18,053 nt of DNA from CAIOZA01 sp964464375 (GTDB taxonomy: Bacteria; Bacteroidota; Ignavibacteria; Kapaibacteriales; UBA2268): the NCBI GenBank assembly GCA_964464375.1, contig CAYXFU010000058.1, positions 1 to 18,053 of the forward strand, read 5' to 3'. Below the pieces are notes generated by a model. The model did not search any database. It was not told the DNA's origin and saw only the letters and a list, made by a program, of their open reading frames with translations. Each line of letters begins with the position of its first letter. The first letter of the stretch is position 1. Of this stretch, positions 1 through 6,953 are shown piece by piece. The position numbers and the translations under genes are program-made.

Positions 1-251
1 AATTATTTGAAATTATTTCAAAATTTTTCTAGGTGTCCCAATGCTGAAAACAGGACAAGTTGCTTATTCAATTCGAGTTTTCGATGGTTAGGAAAGTTTA
101 TTTATTTTATTTAATCTTGTTTCGGTTGAAAGTTTAGTGTTTCATAATCACCACTTATTTATTGCTACTGGGTAATACCAATAATCCGCAAACGAACAAT
201 CCTGTCAAAAAATAATTTTGAAAATGTTAACTTTATAGTTAACTTTGTTAA
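1..251. other. Upstream intergenic region, no gene seen
   Basis: I see no convincing coding region here. A short inverted repeat lies at the window edge (TTTGAAA at 6-12 and TTTCAAA at 16-22, followed by a T-run). It could be a weak plus-strand terminator for a gene left of the window, but the stem has only A-T and one G-C type pairing per arm. The last 35 bases hold the promoter and operator listed separately. Confidence 0.5.
217..247 (+). promoter_or_regulatory. Bacteroidetes-type promoter with overlapping repeat operator for the toxin-antitoxin pair
   Basis: TTTG at 217-220 is followed after 19 bases by TAACTTTG at 240-247. This matches the known Bacteroidetes pattern TTTG-N19-21-TAnnTTTG. 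Two copies of the palindromic hexamer GTTAAC (226-231 and 238-243) lie 12 bases apart, each followed by TTT, and the second overlaps the -7 element. Repeats at this place suit autorepression by the HTH antitoxin, which is inference. Transcription would start very near the toxin ATG at 252, so the mRNA may be almost leaderless. Confidence 0.45.
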
Positions 252-632
252 ATGAAATTTGTAGAAAGAAAAATCATATTTCATGGAAGTCACTTTATAA
301 ACTTCTATCTTGAACAAACAATAAAAGTTCAGGAGAAGATTGAATTTGTTTTTAGTATTATCAAAAAGGTTGATAGAGTCTCGGATAAATTTCTCAGTCC
401 AATCAAAAGCTCTGATGGGCTTTTTGAAATCAGAGTAGAATACAGTTCCAATATTTATAGGATTTTCTGCTGCTTTGATGAGGGAAATATTGTAGTATTA
501 TTCAATGGTTTTCAGAAAAAGTCACAGAAAACCCCATTGAAGGAAATCGAGAAAGGTCTCAAATTAAAAAAAGAGTATTTTGAACTTAAGAAGACTCAAG
601 AAAATGAAAAAAGAATCAATAAAAAACGCTAA
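252..632 (+). CDS. HigB-like toxin, RelE/ParE superfamily (Gp49-like, DUF891)
   Basis: This 126-residue protein matches the phage Gp49-like/HigB family, whose members are usually ribosome-dependent mRNA endonucleases kept inactive by a co-encoded HTH antitoxin. Visible family features are the central strand block GLFEIRVEYSSNIYRIFCCF, the strand VVLFNGFQKKSQKTP and the following helix KEIEKGLKLKKEYF, in the usual order. The tail after about residue 110 is Lys/Glu rich and probably disordered. The toxin-first order is typical of higBA. Its 3' end overlaps the probable antitoxin start by 29 bases, suggesting translational coupling. No Shine-Dalgarno site precedes the ATG, in line with the promoter lying immediately upstream. 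The family assignment is firm; activity is inferred. Confidence 0.85.
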   Translation: MKFVERKIIFHGSHFINFYLEQTIKVQEKIEFVFSIIKKVDRVSDKFLSPIKSSDGLFEIRVEYSSNIYRIFCCFDEGNIVVLFNGFQKKSQKTPLKEIEKGLKLKKEYFELKKTQENEKRINKKR

Positions 633-909
633 AACGTTCGACGAACTTTTGAATATCAAATATGGCAAAATCGGTTCTTCAGAACGAGATCAGTATGAAG
701 CCAGAGCTAACTATTTTGTCATCTCCGAAATGTTGAAAGAAGCCAGAAAAGAAGCGCACATCACACAAGAACAGTTAGCAGCCAAAATCGGAACAAAGAA
801 AAGCTACATATCCAGACTTGAAAACGGAAAAGTTGATATTCAATTATCAACTTTGTTTAAAATATTTGAAACAGGACTTGGCAGAAAGATTAGCCTGACA
901 ATTTTGTAA
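604..909 (+). CDS. HigA-like antitoxin, XRE-family HTH
   Basis: This 101-residue protein is the expected partner of the upstream toxin. The C-terminal half is a Cro/C1-type helix-turn-helix: the helix MLKEARKEAHITQEQLAAKI, then the turn and recognition helix TKKSYISRLENGK, then LSTLFKIFETGL. The N-terminal 35 residues (FDELLNIKYGKIGSSER) resemble the toxin-binding arm of HigA proteins encoded downstream of Gp49-like toxins. An ATG at 580 is possible in the same frame, but 604 is preferred: it has a purine-rich stretch upstream (AAGACTCAAGAAA), and the extra residues are only basic sequence shared with the toxin overlap. It probably binds the GTTAAC repeats at 226-243 to repress its own operon. 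Confidence 0.85.
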   Translation: MKKESIKNAKTFDELLNIKYGKIGSSERDQYEARANYFVISEMLKEARKEAHITQEQLAAKIGTKKSYISRLENGKVDIQLSTLFKIFETGLGRKISLTIL

Positions 910-960
910 GATCAAAGCTTTAAATTTTATCCATAGTTTTGAAACAAAGTATATTTGTAA

Positions 961-1088
961 CATTCCCGTGCATGAGACTGTGTGAAAATTACGATTATGT
1001 CATTCAGAAGGAGCATAGCGACTGAAGAATCCAGGCTGTTTTACACAATAATACAAATACATGGATTCTTCACTTCGTTCAGAATGAC
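961..1088. repeat. Dispersed repeat, copy 1 (GTCATTC...GAATCC family)
   Basis: The spacer between higA and the MCE gene is filled by an element whose ends form an imperfect inverted repeat. The left arm begins GTCATTCAGAAGGAGC at 999 and reads to GAAGAATCCA. The right arm reads TGGATTCTTCACTTCGTTC and ends AGAATGAC at 1088. It is preceded by CATGAGACTGTGTGAAAA. The same arrangement recurs at 14930-15044. No transposase is present, so it behaves like a MITE or REP-like element. The rest of 910-1148 shows no gene. Confidence 0.75.
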
Positions 1089-1148
1089 GATATCTAATTT
1101 TCGCTACTTTTAAGATAGCCTTTTTATAGAATTGAAAAATGTTGCTGT

Positions 1149-2096
1149 TTACGGTCTTGTACCAAGCCTAACGTTGACATTAATACCATATTCCTGGAAT
1201 TGCTTAACCAGGACTGCCAGTTGAGTTATTGTCGAATCCATCTTGGCACTCAGATTAGGATCGTAGATAAGACGAGAGAGTGTACCTCTACCGGTTATAA
1301 TTTCATTAGTAATGTTCTTTGCATCAGCCAGAATTGAATTGATTGATGTTAGGCTTGTATCGGCTTTTACAATTGTCTTCTTGGCTTCATTCAGTGTCTG
1401 AGTAAGACTAGTTAGGAGAGTATCAAGGCGTGGCTCATATTTTTTGTAGTCCTTACCAAGACTTTCAGTTAATATTCTAACATTTTTAAGAGTAATATTA
1501 ATATTTTCTTTGTTTATTGCAAGCATTGATTTGGCATCGGCAAGCATAATGTCAGCATTAGTTGCAATATTATTAAGCTTTTCTCCAAGCTTTTTATCAA
1601 CAAGAAGTTCATTGAATTTAGCCATGAGTGTGTCCATACGATGAACGAGAATAACAGCATCAGTACTTAGATCGCCTACAAAAGCAACCAAATCGCCAAT
1701 ATCAGCAGAATTTTTTCCGGGGATTTCCTTTTCAAAATCAAACTTCTTACCACTTCTTCCAGGGCTTAGTTCAATTTTCTTACCGCCGGTAATCTCAAGT
1801 ATAGATATTTTTGCTGATGCATCATCAAATAAATCATCAGAAAAGTCAATTGTACCTTCAATATATACAGAACCGGCATCATTTTTCACAATATTCACAA
1901 TACCACGATGTACACCGTTGACTACGATGGGGTTAGAAACTTGAAGACCCCCTGAGCGATCGAACCTAAACTTTACAGTTCTTTGATTTATCGAAACACT
2001 GCAACCTCTCGCAAGGGAAATACCAATAATAAGGATTAGAAGGGCGGCTAAAGTAACCAACCCTACTTTAATTTCAGTTCTTCTTTGATTTACCAT
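1149..2096 (-). CDS. MCE/MlaD-family lipid-transport protein, inner-membrane anchored
   Basis: This 315-residue protein has one N-terminal transmembrane helix (about residues 11-29), an MCE domain (about 38-115, with the signature GLQVSNPIVVNGVHRGIVNIV), and a long helical, coiled-coil-prone region (about 140-295). MCE proteins are periplasmic parts of ABC-type phospholipid transporters such as MlaD; single-MCE proteins with long helices can form bridges across the periplasm. The permease (MlaE) and ATPase (MlaF) genes are not next to it here, so they should lie elsewhere or left of the window. A GGAAG lies about 10 bases before the ATG. The gene starts only about 20 bases after a strong terminator-like hairpin, which raises the question of its promoter. 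Domain call is firm, substrate unknown. Confidence 0.85.
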   Translation of the reverse strand: MVNQRRTEIKVGLVTLAALLILIIGISLARGCSVSINQRTVKFRFDRSGGLQVSNPIVVNGVHRGIVNIVKNDAGSVYIEGTIDFSDDLFDDASAKISILEITGGKKIELSPGRSGKKFDFEKEIPGKNSADIGDLVAFVGDLSTDAVILVHRMDTLMAKFNELLVDKKLGEKLNNIATNADIMLADAKSMLAINKENINITLKNVRILTESLGKDYKKYEPRLDTLLTSLTQTLNEAKKTIVKADTSLTSINSILADAKNITNEIITGRGTLSRLIYDPNLSAKMDSTITQLAVLVKQFQEYGINVNVRLGTRP

Positions 2097-2116
2097 GATT
2101 TATGTCTTCCATTCAG

Positions 2117-2142
2117 AAAAAAAGCCCATAGTTGTGGGCTTT
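2117..2142 (-). terminator. Intrinsic terminator after ssb (or attenuator before the MCE gene)
   Basis: On the minus strand the stem AAAGCCCA / TGGGCTTT encloses a 6-base loop and runs into TTTTTTT, a classical Rho-independent terminator. It lies 78 bases after the ssb stop codon and about 20 bases before the MCE start codon. It could end ssb transcripts or control read-through into the MCE gene. Confidence 0.8.
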
Positions 2143-2219
2143 GATTAATATCTAGGATATAATCGATTAACTGCTTCAAATATTTTATTGATGATGTTCT
2201 CGAAGCCATTTAAAAAAAA

Positions 2220-2654
2220 CTAAGTCAATTCGTCAAAAGTAGGTGGTTGACCAATATGATAATCAAACGTTGTATCCCCGGAAAATTCCTTGAAATCAAT
2301 TTCATCTTCGGGCTTGTCCTTGCGCCCTTCAAGAATCAGCATATTCTCGGCTAATACCTCAACAATATGTTTTCTGCCACCGATTTTGTCGTCGAGGGTT
2401 CTAGTCTGAATCTTACCTTCGAGATAAATCCTTGAACCCTTTTTGACAAGTTTATGAATCACCTCAGCCAGACCGCGCCATGCCACCACAGAATGCCAGT
2501 CTGTATGCTCCATAAGATTGCCATCCCGATCCTTCCAGGATTCGGAAGTAGCAAGCCTAAAAGAAGTAACAGGAATACCGCTTGGTGTGAATTTTAATTC
2601 GGGATCTCTTCCTACATTCCCGATAAGCATCACTTTATTAAGTGTTCTTGACAT
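2220..2654 (-). CDS. ssb: Single-stranded DNA-binding protein
   Basis: This 144-residue protein binds ssDNA during replication and repair. The OB-fold core (residues 1 to about 112) is typical: LNKVMLIGNVGRDPELKFTP, FRLATSESWKDRDG, EHTDWHSVVAWRGLAEVI, KGSRIYLEGKIQTRTLDDK and VEVLAENMLIL. The C-terminal tail is short, about 30 residues, and acidic in part. It ends in PPTFDELT rather than the canonical DDDIPF tip that recruits partner proteins; the Phe and two acidic residues may play the same part. An AGAGGT Shine-Dalgarno site sits about 6 bases before the ATG. A terminator follows at 2117-2142. Function is certain at family level. Confidence 0.97.
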   Translation of the reverse strand: MSRTLNKVMLIGNVGRDPELKFTPSGIPVTSFRLATSESWKDRDGNLMEHTDWHSVVAWRGLAEVIHKLVKKGSRIYLEGKIQTRTLDDKIGGRKHIVEVLAENMLILEGRKDKPEDEIDFKEFSGDTTFDYHIGQPPTFDELT

Positions 2655-2687
2655 ATTAACCTCTCTTCTTGTCTAAACTTATCTATC

Positions 2688-2717
2688 ATTAAATGCTGAC
2701 CTGACTTTATATCTCAA
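2688..2717 (-). promoter_or_regulatory. Possible sigma-70-like promoter for ssb
   Basis: On the minus strand TTGAGA (2717-2712) and TTTAAT (2693-2688) are spaced by 18 bases, about 34 bases before the ssb ATG. These are near-consensus -35 and -10 hexamers, but in AT-rich DNA such matches are frequent, so this is a weak call. Confidence 0.3.
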
Positions 2718-2792
2718 AGAGAAAACTACAATAAAAAGCAAGATTCTATCTATATTATAATTAAATTATGAAAAAGAACCGATTAATAAAAG

Positions 2793-2838
2793 AAAAAAAT
2801 GATATCTCACAAAAATTTGTGAAATCTCATTTTTTTTT
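2793..2838. terminator. Bidirectional terminator at the end of the flagellar cluster
   Basis: Arms 2793-2813 and 2816-2836 are 21 bases each and pair with only two mismatches around a 2-base loop. The outer parts are A7 on one side and a run of T's on the other, so each strand reads as a hairpin followed by a U-tract. It lies 36 bases past the last flagellar stop codon. It would stop minus-strand transcripts of the flagellar operon and any plus-strand antisense transcription. Confidence 0.65.
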
Positions 2839-2874
2839 GGAATAAACTCGCAAAAGGATTTAAACGAATATTTT

Positions 2875-3141
2875 TTATTCTCCTAATGAACCTTTAGGCA
2901 TTGCATTTGAAATATTAACAGCTGTAGCTGCCATAACTTCGGGACTATTATAATATCCCTGCTGAGCCTGTGCCTGAACAGCCTGAAGCTTTTTGCCTTC
3001 TTCGGAGAGCTGAAGAGAGTCTTTTCTCAGAACCTGAGAGCTTTGATCCAGAGATTTAACATTCTCTGTCTGCTTCTGCTGATCTTGTGTCTCTTGAATT
3101 TTAACATTACTGTCAACTTTGATTGAACTTACTGAGTTCAT
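2875..3141 (-). CDS. Small FlgM-like flagellar protein (putative anti-sigma-28 factor)
   Basis: This 88-residue hydrophilic, Gln/Ser-rich protein is the last gene of the flagellar cluster. Its middle (LRKDSLQLSEEGKKLQAVQAQ) resembles the D-x-v-x-LS-x-ea-x-x-L segment of FlgM, the anti-sigma factor that holds FliA until the hook is complete. The C-terminal part (GYYNSPEVMAATAVNISNAM) does not clearly match the sigma-binding helices of FlgM. I chose the ATG at 3141: it lies two bases after the stop of the preceding gene and has a GGGGGT Shine-Dalgarno-like site just upstream. An in-frame ATG at 3153 without such a site would add four residues. Co-transcription from a sigma-28 promoter fits a feedback regulator, but other small flagellar roles are possible. 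Confidence 0.6.
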   Translation of the reverse strand: MNSVSSIKVDSNVKIQETQDQQKQTENVKSLDQSSQVLRKDSLQLSEEGKKLQAVQAQAQQGYYNSPEVMAATAVNISNAMPKGSLGE

Positions 3142-3143
3142 AT

Positions 3144-3491
3144 CTACCCCCATTGTGTATATATTTTAAGATTTTTTTGCTTATTCAGTAATCTAATCTT
3201 TGACCCCAATAATTTAATTTGAGAATCAAATTTGATCAAATTCTTCTTTTCTTTATCTTTAATCGAGCCAACGAATTCATTAATTTTCATTCTCTGCTCA
3301 CTTATAGTATCGGCAGAATCATAGATAGACTTTAGCTCTTCAAGATAACCCTCTCTAACTTCGAGAGTTATGGCTAACTGATCAATATCATTTTCAGTTA
3401 GATTTTCATTTTTATCAAAAATAGACCCGATAAAATCGGTGGCTATCTCAATTTCCTGTAGAATATTATTAATTTCTTCATACAACTGCAT
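3144..3491 (-). CDS. Small coiled-coil protein, putative FliT/FlgN-type flagellar chaperone
   Basis: This 115-residue, almost wholly helical and charged protein has no signal peptide or membrane segment. Its length, its leucine/isoleucine spacing (for example IEIATDFIGSIF, LAITLEVREGYLEELKSIY, LGSKIRLLNKQ) and its place after fliD and flaG suggest a type III export chaperone of the FliT or FlgN kind, which binds FliD or hook-associated proteins in the cytoplasm. I see no decisive sequence signature. Its start overlaps the flaG stop by 14 bases and its stop is two bases from the next start, so the three genes are translationally linked. Confidence 0.55.
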   Translation of the reverse strand: MQLYEEINNILQEIEIATDFIGSIFDKNENLTENDIDQLAITLEVREGYLEELKSIYDSADTISEQRMKINEFVGSIKDKEKKNLIKFDSQIKLLGSKIRLLNKQKNLKIYTQWG

Positions 3492-3897
3492 TTGTTAACT
3501 GACCTGCATCAAGTCTCTGAGCGACAATTTTAGCAATTTTCAACGCAACTTCCGGTGGATACTGCTGAACTACTTCTTTTGTTTCCTGATTTACAACCTT
3601 GATAATGAGTTTTTTAGTTTCTTCATCAAGTGAGAATTCGAAATAAGTATTTGAAGCACCTATTATCTCCTGAAGTTTCTTAGATAATTGCGAATAATCA
3701 ACAATTTTAGCTTCAGCTAAGACCGAATTACTTTTAGGACTTTCGGTTCCTTGCCCAGAATACTTATCGGCAGTATTGGTTAGAACTTTAGTCGTAATAT
3801 TCGGTTTATTTTCTTCTTTTTGTACTTTGTCCTTAAATTTTATATTTTCTACAGATGCCGTAACGAGAGTAGAAATACCCTGCATTGGATTTACCAT
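3478..3897 (-). CDS. flaG: Flagellar protein FlaG
   Basis: This 139-residue protein carries the FlaG domain in its C-terminal half (about residues 70-138). The diagnostic core reads FEFSLDEETKKLIIKVVNQ followed by ETKEVVQQYPPEVALKIA, corresponding to the family pattern of a short beta pair and the VxRQIPPEE-like turn. The N-terminal half is low-complexity and probably disordered. FlaG is a small protein usually encoded next to flagellin and fliD and affects filament length; its exact action is not settled. A strong Shine-Dalgarno AAGGAGGG lies just before the ATG. It sits about 100 bases after fliD and overlaps the next gene. Confidence 0.88.
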   Translation of the reverse strand: MVNPMQGISTLVTASVENIKFKDKVQKEENKPNITTKVLTNTADKYSGQGTESPKSNSVLAEAKIVDYSQLSKKLQEIIGASNTYFEFSLDEETKKLIIKVVNQETKEVVQQYPPEVALKIAKIVAQRLDAGQLTNAVV

Positions 3898-3996
3898 GGC
3901 ACCCTCCTTGTTTCAACGATGTTGAAAAGAACTTCCTAGTCTCCTGATTTAATTTCTTCCTGAAATCCTAAAAATAATAATATCAAAATTTTATCG

Positions 3997-5430
3997 TTAA
4001 CCTGTTGTTAAATATGCCGATAAACTCGTGTATTGTCCTTGTGCTTTCATGTAAGACGAAAGCATTGATTCGTATTGTTTTCTATATGCTTGTGCCTGCG
4101 ATTCGATTGATGCGTTCAGTTTGTCTATTCTTTTTCCGGCATAATCAATCTGAGAATTCAAAGATGTGGTCTTAGATTTGATAATACCCGTATCGCCGGT
4201 AAGCCTGGTTACCATCCCATTAATTTTTTGTGCAAAACCATCGGTACCGGTAAATAAATTTGCTACTTTATTGGGATCAGCTTTGAGCAGATCTGTTAGT
4301 TTTGTGCTGTCAGAAATTGATAAAGTCCCATCTGTACCTGCTTTGATACCGACTTCTGATAAAAATTTCGGATCTCCCAAAGTAACAGAAGTAATCTCCT
4401 GAGATGACAAGGAACGAAGTGTGCTATACAGCGAATTAATTGCCGGATCATTTCGGGATAAATTAGTATTACTCTTAACGTATTTCAATGTTTCATTGTA
4501 AGCAGTCAGAATTGGATTTATCAAACTCGTTACTGCTGACGTATCGATGCCTGTAGTTAATGTCAAAGACTGTTCAGCAACATCCTGCGGCTTTAGCAAG
4601 TTTAAAGTTACACCTGTGATAACGTCACTAATGGAATTTGTTCCACGCGTGATTTCAATACCATTGATTTCAGCTTTAGCATTCAGATTATCGACAGCTG
4701 ATGTTTTATAATATGCCTGAGCATTGCCTGATACAGTCTGAGTTCTATTTGTAGCACTTGAATCAACATTGTCAAATCCAAGAGCATTCAGGACTCCGCT
4801 CGAATTATCATTAAAAGTAACTTTATTGTCAGATCCGGTTTTAGAAGACGTCATCGTCAATCTACCGGTTGTAGCTGTATCTTTAATATAAGATGCAGTA
4901 ACATTAATATCTGTAACACCATTAATAGCTTTTGCTATAGCTTGCATAGCCTGCTCATTAGTTGCGCCGGCGGCAATAGTAACTTTTACATCCTTACTGT
5001 TTACTTTGAATGTCATGTCGGTGCCGGTTGGACTGAATAAATCAGAACTACCAATGGCTAATTGCTTACCAACAAGAATGTCGTTATTTGCCAACTGGTT
5101 GACTTTAAGAGTATTAATGCCAATAGTGGCAGTCCCGTCAGCTGTAACAGTTGCTACTGCTGTATTTGAAGACGTAACACTTTTAGCTTTGAAACTACTT
5201 TGAGCAGTAGAAGCAGAAAATTTGTCAATCTGTGAGATAAGAGAATCTATTCTACTTTTTAATCCTGTATAAAATGACCGGTTACTTTCAAGAGTAGATT
5301 TCCTTTTGGACAACGTATCGACCGAAGGCTTTTTACTCAGCTTGAAAGCATCAACCAACGCTTGGCTCGAAGACGTAGAAGCCGCCGTGCCAGTTGCTGT
5401 CGATAGAACCGATCCAAATAAATCTGCCAT
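3997..5430 (-). CDS. fliD: Flagellar filament cap protein FliD (HAP2)
   Basis: This 477-residue protein caps the growing filament and helps flagellin monomers fold into place. The N-terminal FliD region covers about residues 1-120 (including STLESNRSFYTGLKSRIDSL and TLKVNQLANND). A flagellin-hook IN-type segment is at about 253-279 (AEINGIEITRGTNSISDVI). The FliD C-terminal region follows, with VGIKAGTDGTLSISDSTKL and a terminal coiled coil from about residue 425 (LNSQIDYAGKRIDKLNASIE). The length is within the family range. The start lies 24 bases after the fliS stop, without an obvious Shine-Dalgarno site, so translation may depend on coupling. The protein is exported by the flagellar type III apparatus and so lacks a signal peptide. 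Confidence 0.95.
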   Translation of the reverse strand: MADLFGSVLSTATGTAASTSSSQALVDAFKLSKKPSVDTLSKRKSTLESNRSFYTGLKSRIDSLISQIDKFSASTAQSSFKAKSVTSSNTAVATVTADGTATIGINTLKVNQLANNDILVGKQLAIGSSDLFSPTGTDMTFKVNSKDVKVTIAAGATNEQAMQAIAKAINGVTDINVTASYIKDTATTGRLTMTSSKTGSDNKVTFNDNSSGVLNALGFDNVDSSATNRTQTVSGNAQAYYKTSAVDNLNAKAEINGIEITRGTNSISDVITGVTLNLLKPQDVAEQSLTLTTGIDTSAVTSLINPILTAYNETLKYVKSNTNLSRNDPAINSLYSTLRSLSSQEITSVTLGDPKFLSEVGIKAGTDGTLSISDSTKLTDLLKADPNKVANLFTGTDGFAQKINGMVTRLTGDTGIIKSKTTSLNSQIDYAGKRIDKLNASIESQAQAYRKQYESMLSSYMKAQGQYTSLSAYLTTG

Positions 5431-5454
5431 TTTATATCAAATAAATATTAATAA

Positions 5455-5814
5455 TCAACCTTCAAGTTTAAAAGCTTGTGCCCAAGAATCTCTAAGTTCT
5501 CTGATAATATATTCTGCATTATCATACTTTTTCTGGAAAATACATCTCTGGCAAAACTCGTATAATCTGTAAAGTCTGGTTGCCTGCTCTTCGTAGTCAA
5601 AATTCAGTGCACTCATTAATTCTATCAGCACTCTGTTCATCTTAACGAAGTCTTTTTTCTTATTACTCACAAGGAAAAGGTCATACATTTTAAGAATGAG
5701 TTTTTCCTTGCTCCATAAGAGAACTTCCTGTTCAAAATAAGCCGGTATCAATCCCTCTTTATTTCCACCGTATGCCCTGCCTGCAGCCATTTGCTTTGCA
5801 GCAATAGAAGACAT
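5455..5814 (-). CDS. fliS: Flagellin export chaperone FliS
   Basis: This 119-residue cytoplasmic helical protein binds the C-terminal helix of flagellin and stops it polymerising before export. FliS family landmarks are present in order: EKLILKMYDLFL, the helix NRVLIELMSALNFDYEEQ, TRLYRLYEFCQRCIF and the closing ELRDSWAQAF. I chose the ATG at 5814, which has GAAAGGAAG just upstream; a longer frame using TTG at 5835 would swallow this site. The start differs from standard FliS in lacking the usual Tyr-rich opening, though AYGGNKEGLIPAYFEQEVLL may take that part. It follows the flagellin gene by about 125 bases, across two possible hairpins. Confidence 0.88.
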   Translation of the reverse strand: MSSIAAKQMAAGRAYGGNKEGLIPAYFEQEVLLWSKEKLILKMYDLFLVSNKKKDFVKMNRVLIELMSALNFDYEEQATRLYRLYEFCQRCIFQKKYDNAEYIIRELRDSWAQAFKLEG

Positions 5815-5852
5815 ATTCTTCCTTTCAAAATTCAATGATACAACGAAGAAAT

Positions 5853-5877
5853 GGCAGGGAAATTATTGTTCCCCGCC
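5853..5877 (-). terminator. Hairpin between flagellin and fliS, possible partial terminator
   Basis: On the minus strand GGCGGGGAA pairs with TTCCCTGCC (one G-U pair) around a 7-base loop. The following sequence is only moderately T-rich. A second inverted repeat (AACTGATT 5892-5899 / AATCAGTT 5912-5919) lies nearer the flagellin stop. These could lower read-through so that flagellin is made in excess over fliS and fliD, or protect the 3' end of the flagellin mRNA. Confidence 0.45.
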
Positions 5878-5939
5878 CTTCTCTTCTGTCAAACTGATTT
5901 TTCAATAAGCCAATCAGTTATTTACCACCATCAGCATTA

Positions 5940-6887
5940 TTATCTAAGTAATTGCAAGAATGCTGAAGGATTCTGATTAGCCTGTGCTAAAGATACTAAA
6001 GATGCTTGCTGCAAAAATTGTGCCCGAACTAAATCCATCTGTTCCTGAGCTACGTCAGCATCCTGAATTCTGGAAATTGCAGCGTTGTAGTTTGTTATCT
6101 GTGATCTGAGCAAGTCTTCCTGTGAACCAACTCTAGCTTGAAGACCACCGACATAGGATGCCACTTTGTTTACGTTATTCAGCGCAGTAGCTAAACTGGT
6201 TAATGTCGCGCTAATATTATCTGTTGAGAAGATACCTAAGGTGGAATCAGAAACTGCATCCAAAGATCTAAGATTCAGACCGGAAACTCCTGCAAAGTTA
6301 GCTTGACCACTTCCTGTTGTTGCATTAAGGTCAAATCCTCCAGCGTTGGTAACGTTGAATTGAGTGGTATTATTTGTAGCTAGGTTAATGTCCAAAGTAA
6401 GTAATGAATTAGCTGCAGTATAACCCACAACCCATGATCCTGTATAAGCACCACCAATTAACTGCTTACCACCGAAAACTGTTGAATCTGTTACGAGCTG
6501 AATCTGCTCGCCAAGTCTGAATGCTGCTTTAGCCAAAGCAACCTTTTCATCAGTTCCAAGAGCACCTGATGATGCCTGAGCTGCAGCGTCTTTGATCTGT
6601 GTTAACAGACCAGCGATGTTGTCATAAGCATCCTGAACAACACTTGTGATGTTTGTGGCTTCACCGGCGGCTTTTAATGCTGTATTCAAAGCTCCGTTAC
6701 GTGATGAAAGTGATCTTGCTGTTACATAGCCGGCGACATCATCAGCAGCTGTATTTATACGCTTGCCTGTTGATAATCTTAACTGTTTTGTGGCTATTTG
6801 TTGAGTTGCACTAAATAATGCATTGTATGCATTTTCAGCTGGCGTGTTGGTGCGAATTCGTCCACCGTTAGAAATTGATGTTGGCAT
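5940..6887 (-). CDS. fliC: Flagellin
   Basis: This 315-residue protein is the filament subunit. The N-terminal D0/D1 helices are well conserved: AYNALFSATQQIATKQLRLS, then TGKRINTAADDVAGYVTARS. The C-terminal D1/D0 helices match too: NYNAAISRIQDADVAQEQ, then AQFLQQASLVSLAQANQNPS and the typical ending LLR. The middle (about 145-235) is short and Gly/Asn/Thr rich, so the exposed D2/D3 part is small. There is no signal peptide, as expected for type III export. A perfect Shine-Dalgarno GGAGGT lies 7 bases before the ATG and a sigma-28 promoter lies upstream. The first 14 residues (TSISNGGRIRTN) are an unusual extension before the D0 helix. It heads the cluster with fliS, fliD and flaG. Confidence 0.96.
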   Translation of the reverse strand: MPTSISNGGRIRTNTPAENAYNALFSATQQIATKQLRLSTGKRINTAADDVAGYVTARSLSSRNGALNTALKAAGEATNITSVVQDAYDNIAGLLTQIKDAAAQASSGALGTDEKVALAKAAFRLGEQIQLVTDSTVFGGKQLIGGAYTGSWVVGYTAANSLLTLDINLATNNTTQFNVTNAGGFDLNATTGSGQANFAGVSGLNLRSLDAVSDSTLGIFSTDNISATLTSLATALNNVNKVASYVGGLQARVGSQEDLLRSQITNYNAAISRIQDADVAQEQMDLVRAQFLQQASLVSLAQANQNPSAFLQLLR

Positions 6888-6953
6888 AAAATAAACCTCC
6901 GTGTGTGATTAATCTGGGCGTCCTGCCAACTAAATTTAATCCTCTTGAAACAA

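Noticed and set aside
938..957. TATATTTG at 950-957 as a promoter in the spacer after higA
   Set aside because: The nearest TTTG is only 8 bases upstream and no gene follows on the plus strand.
3898..4030. Possible second sigma-28 promoter before flaG (AACGATAA at the end of fliD)
   Set aside because: A -10-like element is present but no TAAA box is found at the right distance.
4166..5572. Plus-strand open frames lying over fliD and fliS
   Set aside because: They are shadows of the clearly coding minus-strand genes and show no family features.
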